Shown: in pieces, positions 1 through 5,656 of the stretch
Numbering within the stretch: the stretch's first letter is position 1
How the letters are laid out: each line of letters begins with the position of its first letter
The notes under the pieces: generated by a model
Told to the model about the DNA's origin: nothing
Databases searched by the model: none
The model's input: the letters and a program-made list of their open reading frames with translations, nothing else
Assembly (NCBI GenBank): GCA_015223015.1
Contig: JADFWK010000119.1
Span: 1-10,165 of the forward strand
Length of the DNA stretch: 10,165 bases
Direction: 5' to 3'
Origin: Pseudomonadota bacterium
GTDB lineage: Bacteria; Desulfobacterota; DSM-4660; Desulfatiglandales; B25-G16
Program-made: the position numbers and the translations under genes

Positions 1-1847
1 ATGATATACAGCCCCTTGACCTTGTTCTGCCCGGCCATTTCTACAGTTTCCGTTACAGTCAATCCAGGCGATCCCGGGAGATCTTTGACACCCCAGGCCT
101 TTTCCATTTTTTCTCTGACCTCCGGATTACCCACCTGCTGGTATCCGCTATACACATTGGGAAGGGCACCAAAATCACAGGCGCCCTGAACGTTATTCTG
201 CCCTCTCAAGGGATTTACTCCTCCTCCGGGAACACCAACATTTCCGCAGAGCATTGCCAGATTTGCCATTGATTTTACATTATCGGTACCGGTGGTGTGC
301 TGGGTTATTCCCATGGCAAAGAATATAGAGGCCGGACGAGCGCGGGCGTACATCTTCGCTGCCTTAACAAGGTCATCGGCGGGGATCCCTGTGATGGTTG
401 ATACATATTCAGGGTTATATTTCTCAACCGTTTTCTTGATGGCCTCAAATCCTTCGGTTCTACTCTCAATATACTCCTTATCATAAAGACCTTCTTTTAT
501 AATTACATGCATCATCCCGTTGGCCCAGGCCACATCGGTTCCAAGGGTTTGCCTGAGCCAGAGTGTGGCGAAGCGGGTTAATTCAATCCGTCTGGGATCG
601 ACAACTATGAGTTTGGCCCTGCCTGATTCCAGTGCCCTTTTCATATATGATGATATAACAGGATGCGCCTCTGTAGTATTAGAGCCGGTTACAAGAAAAA
701 CCTCTGATTTGTTTATATCGGCTATTGGGTTTGTCATGGCCCCTGAGCCAAAGGCAATTGCAAGGCCAGCCACCGTTGATGCGTGACAGAGTCTGGCACA
801 GTGATCAACATTATTTGTCCCAAGAACCGCCCTGGCAAACTTCTGGGCCAGGTAATTTTCTTCATTTGTGGTTTTTGCAGAACTGAATACAGAGATGGAG
901 TCCGGGCCAAATTTCGATTTTATTTCGCCCAATCTCTCAGCAACCAAAGAAAGGGCCTCGTCCCAGGATGCCTCTCTGAACTGACTATCTTCCTTTATAA
1001 GGGGAACAGTGAGTCTTTCAGGGTCATTGATAAAGTCGTATCCAAAACGGCCCTTGACGCAGAGGCTGCCAAAATTCGGTGGAACGTCTTCTGCCCCTGT
1101 TATTTTTATAACCTTATTATCTTTTACATGAAGATCTATCTGGCAGCCTACACCGCAGTAAGGACAGGTTGTCTTGACCTTGTGAACCTCCCACGGTCGT
1201 CCCTGAAAACGGCTCGGTTTCTCTATCAAGGCACCTACCGGACAAACCCGGATACACTCTCCGCAAAACACACAGTCAGATTCATCGTAGGGAAGGTCAC
1301 CGTTTGCTACAATCTTCGAGGCAGCTCCTCTGTACCCATAAGAAATCGCGTTATTTACCTGAACCTCGTTGCAGGCCTGGACACACCGGCCACAGAGGAT
1401 GCAGCGGGAAAAATCCCTGATGATAAGGGGGTTGCTGGTCTCAGTCGCGTATCTGGCCGGGCTTTCTGGAAATCTGACGATCTCCACCTGATACCGGTAG
1501 GCCAGCTCCTGAAGAACACAGTCACCATTTGCCTCACAGGTAAGGCAGTTATGGTTACCAGAGGCCAGAAGGAGTTCTATATTCATCCTCCGGGACTGTA
1601 TCACCCGTTCCGATTCTGTTTCAACAACCATATTGTGCGTAGCAGGTGTGGCACAAGCAGGAAGGAGATTTCGGGCACCCTTAACCTCAACCACGCAGAT
1701 CCTGCAGGCCCCCGTAGGCATCGATCCCTTGATATAACAGAGGGTCGGGATATCAATACCGTTTCTCTGGGCAACCTCAAGAACGGTTTCTCCCGCTTCA
1801 AGAGAGAACCTTTTTCCATTGATAGTAATGCTCTTTTCTCTGTTCAC
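1..1847 (-). CDS. fdhA: Formate dehydrogenase alpha subunit, NuoG-like Fe-S N-terminus, Cys-type (3' end beyond window)
   Basis: Molybdenum- or tungsten-bis-MGD enzyme that oxidises formate or reduces CO2 and passes electrons along an Fe-S chain. The frame is open from a GTG at 1847 to the left edge (615 residues seen). Order of domains: a 2Fe-2S ferredoxin domain (Cys37, 48, 51, 65); a His-Cys 4Fe-4S segment (His99, Cys101, 104, 110); two 4Fe-4S motifs (Cys149/152/155/159 and Cys192/195/198/202); then the catalytic domain with its own 4Fe-4S site (Cys228, 231, 235, 263). Active-site matches to E. coli FdhF are Lys265, Cys354-His355 in a CARLCHA context, and Arg548 in PLRGQNN. The metal ligand is Cys (TGT), not Sec. 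A TAA lies seven codons before the GTG, so GTG is the only likely start; GGGAG lies 10 nt upstream. By comparison with FdhF about 270-310 residues are missing at the left. The N-terminus suggests a soluble NAD(P)- or ferredoxin-linked complex, but no NuoE/F-like partner is visible. The fdhA symbol is a family-level assignment. Confidence 0.95.
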   Translation of the reverse strand, partial: MNREKSITINGKRFSLEAGETVLEVAQRNGIDIPTLCYIKGSMPTGACRICVVEVKGARNLLPACATPATHNMVVETESERVIQSRRMNIELLLASGNHNCLTCEANGDCVLQELAYRYQVEIVRFPESPARYATETSNPLIIRDFSRCILCGRCVQACNEVQVNNAISYGYRGAASKIVANGDLPYDESDCVFCGECIRVCPVGALIEKPSRFQGRPWEVHKVKTTCPYCGVGCQIDLHVKDNKVIKITGAEDVPPNFGSLCVKGRFGYDFINDPERLTVPLIKEDSQFREASWDEALSLVAERLGEIKSKFGPDSISVFSSAKTTNEENYLAQKFARAVLGTNNVDHCARLCHASTVAGLAIAFGSGAMTNPIADINKSEVFLVTGSNTTEAHPVISSYMKRALESGRAKLIVVDPRRIELTRFATLWLRQTLGTDVAWANGMMHVIIKEGLYDKEYIESRTEGFEAIKKTVEKYNPEYVSTITGIPADDLVKAAKMYARARPASIFFAMGITQHTTGTDNVKSMANLAMLCGNVGVPGGGVNPLRGQNNVQGACDFGALPNVYSGYQQVGNPEVREKMEKAWGVKDLPGSPGLTVTETVEMAGQNKVKGLYI

Positions 1848-1899
1848 AGCACTGCTTCTCCCTTGCTGTTATTTTGCGGCCTTTCTTCCAATAAGGGCT

Positions 1900-1928
1900 T
1901 TTATATTTGAGGTTTGAACCCATGTCAA
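1900..1928 (-). promoter_or_regulatory. Sigma70-type promoter for the formate dehydrogenase gene
   Basis: On the minus strand TTGACA (1928-1923) is followed by a 17-bp spacer and TATAAA (1905-1900). That is a perfect -35, the optimal spacing and a 5/6 -10. The expected start is near 1893, giving a 5' leader of about 46 nt before the GTG at 1847. Together with the absence of any gene just upstream in the same direction, this suggests the dehydrogenase gene is the first of its transcript. The pattern is seen directly; its activity is inferred. Confidence 0.7.
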
Positions 1929-1973
1929 GGCCATCTTCGTTTTCTATTATACAGGCAACCATTACCGGCACAG

Positions 1974-1987
1974 GGGAGAATTCTCCC
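1974..1987. promoter_or_regulatory. Perfect 14-bp palindrome, candidate operator
   Basis: GGGAGAATTCTCCC is perfectly self-complementary around 1980/1981. It lies only 4 bp from the larger inverted repeat at 1992-2014 and about 80-95 bp upstream of the predicted fdhA start site. It could bind a dimeric regulator of fdhA, or form part of an upstream activator site for the sigma54 promoter at 2215. The protein that binds is unknown. Confidence 0.45.
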
Positions 1988-1991
1988 ACGA

Positions 1992-2014
1992 CCATATGAA
2001 AATCGGTCATATGG
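1992..2014. promoter_or_regulatory. Inverted repeat with 8-bp arms, candidate activator or repressor site
   Basis: The arms CCATATGA and TCATATGG are exact reverse complements separated by 7 bp. No T-run follows, so a terminator is unlikely. The centre (2003) lies about 110 bp upstream of the predicted fdhA start site and about 238 bp upstream of the predicted sigma54 start site. Both distances are compatible with an activator site, the second being typical of a sigma54 enhancer-binding protein. One arm plus flank recurs with one mismatch (12/13) at 2265-2277. Confidence 0.5.
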
Positions 2015-2214
2015 GTGTTGCTTCTCTGCCTATTATGCGCCATCTTCCCTGTATACCCTGTCAAAGTTTTGGCATACAGGCCCGCTTTCCTTTCCCGCTG
2101 TTCTCACACAGGCTTTGAGGTTTTTTCTTTGTTGGCGTTCATGAAACTCCATATCCCATTGATATACTTTATGTTTTTGATCTACTCCATAGGTATAGTG
2201 CGGTCTGTCCACGT

Positions 2215-2230
2215 TGGCACGCCTATTGCT
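2215..2230 (+). promoter_or_regulatory. Sigma54 (RpoN) -24/-12 promoter upstream of pilT
   Basis: The sequence reads TGGCACG (2215-2221), four bases, then TTGC (2226-2229) and T. This equals the RpoN consensus TGGCACG-N4-TTGCW, with GG and GC spaced exactly 12 bp apart. The predicted start is near 2241, leaving a leader of about 179 nt before the pilT ATG at 2420. Sigma54 control of pilus genes is well known for pilA through PilR; control of a pilT operon is my inference here. No gene for an enhancer-binding protein lies in the window. Confidence 0.8.
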
Positions 2231-2341
2231 CAAAAATAGGGCATACAATCCGTAGATCGAAAACCCACATGAAAATCACTGTTACCATGCAGCCGGGAGA
2301 TGGTTTCCCCTCCCAGTTGAAAGAGTGCTAAAAAATTGTGT

Positions 2342-2369
2342 TTGAAGGCCAAAAGGTATATGGTATAAG
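2342..2369 (+). promoter_or_regulatory. Candidate extended -10 sigma70 promoter proximal to pilT
   Basis: TTGAAG (2342-2347), a 16-bp spacer and TATAAG (2364-2369), with TG at 2361-2362 forming an extended -10. The -10 matches 5/6 and the -35 matches 4/6. The start would fall near 2376, giving a leader of about 44 nt. This would provide basal transcription in addition to the sigma54 promoter. It is plausible but weaker than the two other promoters in this region. Confidence 0.4.
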
Positions 2370-2419
2370 CAACAGCAGCGTTCAGCCCAGGAGGATCGAT
2401 TTCATAAAAGGGAGATGCC

Positions 2420-3514
2420 ATGGCCCAAATTGATGCATTTTTCAAACTCATGAATGAACAACAGGCCTCAGATCTTCATCTGGCTGCCGGCAAACAACCT
2501 ATTTTGAGGGTTAAGGGCGAACTCGAAAGGATAAAATATAACCCTCTGGATAACGATTCCCTCAAGACCATGCTGTATGAAATAACACCTGAGCACAAAA
2601 TTAAGGTATTTGAAGAGACAGGGGATGTTGACTTTGCCTATGAGATACCGGGTTTAGCACGCTATCGGGCCAATTTCTTCAAACAGAACAACGGAATAGC
2701 TGCCGCCTTTAGAGAGATACCAGGTCAAATCCTCACCTGTGAAGACCTCGGGCTTCCATCAGTTATCAAACAGCTTGCCACACTGCCCAGAGGGCTTGTG
2801 TTGGTAACAGGACCAACAGGAAGCGGAAAGTCAACCACCTTGGCAGCCATAATAGATGAGGCCAACAAAACCAGGAAGGACCACATTATTACCGTTGAAG
2901 ACCCCATTGAATTTGTTCATGTGAGCAAGAAGGCCATGATTAATCACCGTGAGGTGGGTATGCACACACGCTCATTTTCTGCAGCACTGCGGGGAGCACT
3001 TCGAGAAGATCCGGATATTATTATGGTCGGTGAAATGAGAGACCTTGAGACCATTGACCTTGCCATTGAGGCATCTTTGACTGGGCACCTCGTTTTTAGT
3101 ACCCTCCATACATCCTCTGCTCCCAAGACAATCGACAGGGTAATAGAGGTTTTTCCCGCAGACCAACAGGCTCAGGTGAGGAGCACCTTGGCTGATGGCA
3201 TCAGGGCGGTGATATGTCAGAGCCTTTTTAGAAGGCAAAACACAAGACCAGGTGACATGGGTCGTGTGGCTGCACTCGAGATTATGATTGGCACCCCAGC
3301 AGTGAGAAACCTGATCCGGGAACAGAAAATATTTCAGATTCCCTCTGCTATCCAAACGGGAAAAAGATACGGAATGCACTCTCTTGATGACGCCATCATG
3401 GACCTCTTAACCAAAAAGACGGTAAGTGCAGAAGAGGCGTATGCAAAATGTAACGATAAGAGTAAATTTGTCCCATTCCTCAAAAGTCCTCCCACAGACT
3501 TCACCGAGGCCTAA
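2420..3514 (+). CDS. pilT: Type IV pilus retraction ATPase PilT
   Basis: Hexameric cytoplasmic ATPase of the GspE/PilT secretion superfamily that depolymerises type IV pili for twitching, adhesion and DNA uptake. At 364 residues it has normal PilT length. The N-terminal PAS-like domain carries SDLHL (17-21). Walker A is GPTGSGKST (131-139), the Asp box has Glu160, Asp161 and Glu164, Walker B is around 200-205 with Glu205, and the His box GHLVFSTLHT ends with His230. AVRNLIRE at 294-301 matches the AIRNLIRE signature required for retraction in PilT proteins. Start: ATG 2420 with GGGAG at 2410-2414, 5 nt upstream. A stronger AGGAGG at 2389-2394 has no usable start codon behind it and would meet an in-frame TAA. 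It is the first gene of a three-gene operon, 18 bp from the next gene, behind a sigma54 promoter. Confidence 0.97.
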   Translation: MAQIDAFFKLMNEQQASDLHLAAGKQPILRVKGELERIKYNPLDNDSLKTMLYEITPEHKIKVFEETGDVDFAYEIPGLARYRANFFKQNNGIAAAFREIPGQILTCEDLGLPSVIKQLATLPRGLVLVTGPTGSGKSTTLAAIIDEANKTRKDHIITVEDPIEFVHVSKKAMINHREVGMHTRSFSAALRGALREDPDIIMVGEMRDLETIDLAIEASLTGHLVFSTLHTSSAPKTIDRVIEVFPADQQAQVRSTLADGIRAVICQSLFRRQNTRPGDMGRVAALEIMIGTPAVRNLIREQKIFQIPSAIQTGKRYGMHSLDDAIMDLLTKKTVSAEEAYAKCNDKSKFVPFLKSPPTDFTEA

Positions 3515-3532
3515 CCATGACGGGGTAGAGAA

Positions 3533-4702
3533 ATGAGAAAGCAACAGGTAGATCACATATTAGGCGTTATGCTTGAATCATATGAAGATGTCTCCGACAT
3601 AAATGTCACGGTAGACAGGCCGTTTCAGGTAGAGACGGCAGGTGAACTGAAGCCGGTCTCTTTTGAGATATTGGGTGACCAATTGACACCCTTCCAGACC
3701 GAGATAATTGCCCTGAATATGATGAGAAATGATAGGAAACTCACCAAAGCACTCTTAACGCAAGGTTCTTGTGACCTATCCTATCAGCTGGCTGGAAGGG
3801 CGCGTTTGCGGGTCAATGTGTTTTCACAAAAGGGGTGGTTTTCCGTGGCCATGAGGCAACTACCATCCCGGGTGCCTACCATCGAAGAAATGAGGCTTCC
3901 TCCTACCTTCTACAAAATGACCGACACGTTGAATGGATTAATACTGGTTACCGGTGCTACCGGAACCGGAAAGACAACCTCTTTGGCAGCCTTTCTGAAC
4001 GAGATAAATGAAAAAAAATCAGTTCATGCGGTTACCCTTGAGGATCCAGTAGAATTTGTCCATTCGCAGAAAATGTCCACATTCAACCAGAGGGAACTGG
4101 GTGCCGACTTTGATACCTTCGCTTCCGGCTTGAGAGCTGCCCTGCGCCAGGCACCAAAGATCATTCTCGTGGGTGAGATGAGAGACAAGGAGACCGCAGA
4201 TATAGCGCTTACTGCAGCAGAGACCGGTCATCTTGTATTGAGCAGCCTTCACACGGTGGATTCGGGTTCAACGATCAACAGAATTATAGGCATGTTTGAT
4301 AAAGAGGAGGAAAAGCAAGTCAGGATCAGGCTGGCTGACACCATCAGGTGGATCGTATGCCAAAGGCTCCTGCCTCAAATCGGGGGTAGTCGAGTAGCAG
4401 CCTTTGAGATATTAGGCTCAAACCTCAGGGTAAGAGACCTCATCCTCCATGGCGAAGCTGAGGAAAAGACATTTTATGATATTATTGAGGGAAGTCAGGC
4501 CTTTGGTATGATGACCTTTGATCAATGCATTGCCGATCATTATAAAAATGGACTGATCACCAAAGAAACAGCTCTGGCCTATGCATCACAAAGGGCAGCT
4601 TTGGGAAGGGCAATCGATACCATAAGGGCAGCCAAGGGAGAAAAGACTACTACCATAGAGGGTCTGGCCATAGACAGCGGCTATGACGAAACATTCAATT
4701 AA
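3533..4702 (+). CDS. Second PilT/PilU-family retraction ATPase, divergent
   Basis: PilT-superfamily motor ATPase of 389 residues, probably acting with the upstream PilT as PilU does in Pseudomonas and Vibrio, where PilU needs PilT. Walker A is GATGTGKTT (141-149), the Asp box has Glu170, Asp171 and Glu174, Walker B is IILVGE with Glu215, and the His box GHLVLSSLHT ends at 241, so ATP hydrolysis should be possible. Two PilT signatures are altered. The N-terminal SDLHL is SDINV (21-25), and the AIRNLIRE region reads LRVRDLILHGE (298-308), so its retraction role may be accessory. The C-terminus has an extra hydrophilic tail after about residue 355. Start: ATG 3533, with a G-rich stretch (GGGG, 3522-3525) 7 nt before it. 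The gaps of 18 bp upstream and 20 bp downstream indicate one transcript. pilU is a likely name, but orthology to true PilU is not proven. Confidence 0.92.
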   Translation: MRKQQVDHILGVMLESYEDVSDINVTVDRPFQVETAGELKPVSFEILGDQLTPFQTEIIALNMMRNDRKLTKALLTQGSCDLSYQLAGRARLRVNVFSQKGWFSVAMRQLPSRVPTIEEMRLPPTFYKMTDTLNGLILVTGATGTGKTTSLAAFLNEINEKKSVHAVTLEDPVEFVHSQKMSTFNQRELGADFDTFASGLRAALRQAPKIILVGEMRDKETADIALTAAETGHLVLSSLHTVDSGSTINRIIGMFDKEEEKQVRIRLADTIRWIVCQRLLPQIGGSRVAAFEILGSNLRVRDLILHGEAEEKTFYDIIEGSQAFGMMTFDQCIADHYKNGLITKETALAYASQRAALGRAIDTIRAAKGEKTTTIEGLAIDSGYDETFN

Positions 4703-4722
4703 AATAACAAAGAGATAGGCTT

Positions 4723-5472
4723 ATGGATGTTACCTGTACATCGTGTGGGGCAAAACTAAAGATTCCTGATTCAAAGCTTCCACCTCCTCAAGTGAGGATG
4801 GTGAGCATTACCTGCCCCAAATGTAAGAGCAAACTAAAAATAGATAGAACAAAACCGGACGCCGGTCTGGCCCCAAAGAAAAAACCAGAAATTAAGCCGG
4901 AAAAGGATCTGGCCCCTAAAAAGAAGGAGAAGATCGAGGAGGGTGGCGAGGACCTGGTCTCGAAAGAGAAAGCCGAGGGTGCCATTGTCTTTGACTATGA
5001 ATATGACGAAGATATTAGTCCACTGGAATTCTACGAGGAAGGAACCAAGCTGGCCCTCATTTTGGATGGAGATGCCAAACATGTAAAGGAGATCACTTCC
5101 GCCCTTGAGGAATTATCCTATAAAACAGTTGTCCCGGCCTCTATTAAAGAGGCTATGGGTAAGGTGCTTTTCCACCACTTTGACCTGATCATGCTCTCTG
5201 ATGGTTTTGACGGGCTATCCCTTGCAGAGGGCCCGGTGATTAACTATCTCAATCGTCTCTCCATGAGTGTAAGGAGAAGGATCTTCCTGGTGCTGCTCAG
5301 CAGGAAATTCAAGACCATGGATCTTATGAAGGCCTTTGGAATGAGTGCCAACATGCTAGTGAACCCCGATGATATCTCTAATCTGTCCTTGATCCTGAAA
5401 AAGGGAATCTCTGATAATGAGAAGTTCTATAAGGTGTTTTTGGATACCCTTATAGAGACAGGGAAGGATTGA
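4723..5472 (+). CDS. Zinc-ribbon protein with degenerate receiver-like domain, in pilT operon
   Basis: A 249-residue protein of no known function. Residues 1-40 form an MJ0042-type zinc ribbon with Cys5/Cys8 and Cys31/Cys34. Residues 41-85 are a Lys/Glu/Pro-rich linker in which LAPKKK occurs twice (49-54 and 63-68), followed by an acidic stretch (about 91-106). Residues 109-230 fit a response-regulator receiver fold: strand one ends ALILDGD, the third strand LIML ends at Ser159-Asp160, and a later strand carries Ser193. The conserved Lys is Asn214 (LVNP, Pro kept), one residue of the acidic pair is Gly116, and the loop after Asp160 is short. Phosphorylation is therefore unlikely, which is an inference from eye alignment. 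There is no signal peptide or membrane segment, so it is cytoplasmic. Start ATG 4723 has only a weak AGAGATAGG upstream. Its place 20 bp after two retraction ATPases points to a pilus-related adaptor or regulator. FrzS of Myxococcus is a known precedent for a pseudo-receiver in pilus motility. Confidence 0.85.
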   Translation: MDVTCTSCGAKLKIPDSKLPPPQVRMVSITCPKCKSKLKIDRTKPDAGLAPKKKPEIKPEKDLAPKKKEKIEEGGEDLVSKEKAEGAIVFDYEYDEDISPLEFYEEGTKLALILDGDAKHVKEITSALEELSYKTVVPASIKEAMGKVLFHHFDLIMLSDGFDGLSLAEGPVINYLNRLSMSVRRRIFLVLLSRKFKTMDLMKAFGMSANMLVNPDDISNLSLILKKGISDNEKFYKVFLDTLIETGKD

Positions 5473-5544
5473 AAGGGAAGTTATCGGCCTTTTAATAGAG
5501 CTAGAGGTTTTTCCTGCAAAAAAGATCTCAATAAGATTTATCTA

Positions 5545-5600
5545 ATTCCAAATTTCAAAATCCCAATATCAAATCAATGCCAAATCCCAAATATCAAAAA
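5545..5600. repeat. Imperfect A/C-rich short repeat in convergent spacer
   Basis: The spacer between the pilus operon and the convergent efflux operon (5473-5656) holds a stretch built from repeated CCAAAT/TCAAA-like words, for example TCCCAATATCAAA (5561-5573) and TCCCAAATATCAAA (5586-5599). It is poor in G, unlike its surroundings, and has no coding potential. No convincing rho-independent terminator was found for either operon. A 4-bp stem at 5603-5617 next to a T-run on the minus strand is too weak to call. The origin of the repeat is unknown. Confidence 0.5.
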
Positions 5601-5656
5601 GGCTTGTGATCTCCAAGTGATTGCGCTGGCGCCTACTCATATTCTGACATTTCTCT

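Larger units (their letters stand above)
1848..2419. other. Divergent intergenic control region between fdhA and pilT
   Basis: This 572-bp stretch separates two divergent operons and holds no gene I can support. Short ORFs exist on both strands (71-88 codons), but they overlap each other, lack convincing ribosome binding sites and resemble nothing I know. It does hold a minus-strand sigma70 promoter (1900-1928), a 14-bp palindrome (1974-1987), a 23-bp inverted repeat (1992-2014), a plus-strand sigma54 promoter (2215-2230) and a plus-strand extended -10 candidate (2342-2369). The length and density of sites suggest regulated expression on both sides. On the minus strand between about 2240 and 2030, coding-like stretches switch frame, so a decayed gene relic cannot be excluded. 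Confidence 0.7.

Noticed and set aside
786..788. Possible selenocysteine codon at the dehydrogenase active site
   Set aside because: The codon is TGT (Cys354), not TGA, so no recoding is needed.
783..1910. Plus-strand 375-codon ORF
   Set aside because: It is antisense to the formate dehydrogenase gene, whose minus-strand frame has all family motifs. The plus-strand translation has no recognisable domain.
2026..2042. Weak minus-strand GG-N10-GC pattern as a sigma54 site for fdhA
   Set aside because: Only the GG and GC dinucleotides match, and the rest departs from consensus. The sigma70 promoter nearer the gene is far better.
1798..2064. Minus-strand 88-codon ORF overlapping the fdhA start
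   Set aside because: It overlaps the fdhA 5' end by 50 bp, covers the strong promoter, has no convincing ribosome site and resembles no known protein.
2033..2248. Minus-strand 71-codon ORF and a frame-shifted continuation as a possible gene relic
   Set aside because: Parts look protein-like, but I could not match them to any family, and the frame is broken near the middle. A blastx search would decide.
2269..2331. 20-residue plus-strand ORF after the sigma54 start, possible leader peptide
   Set aside because: There is no ribosome binding site, and no regulatory codon run or attenuator hairpin follows it.
2389..2394. Strong AGGAGG upstream of pilT
   Set aside because: No start codon lies at a usable distance, and the in-frame extension meets a TAA at 2405. 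The GGGAG at 2410 serves the ATG.
5596..5617. Possible minus-strand rho-independent terminator after the RND gene
   Set aside because: Only a 4-bp stem (CTTG/CAAG) precedes the T-run, which is too weak to call.
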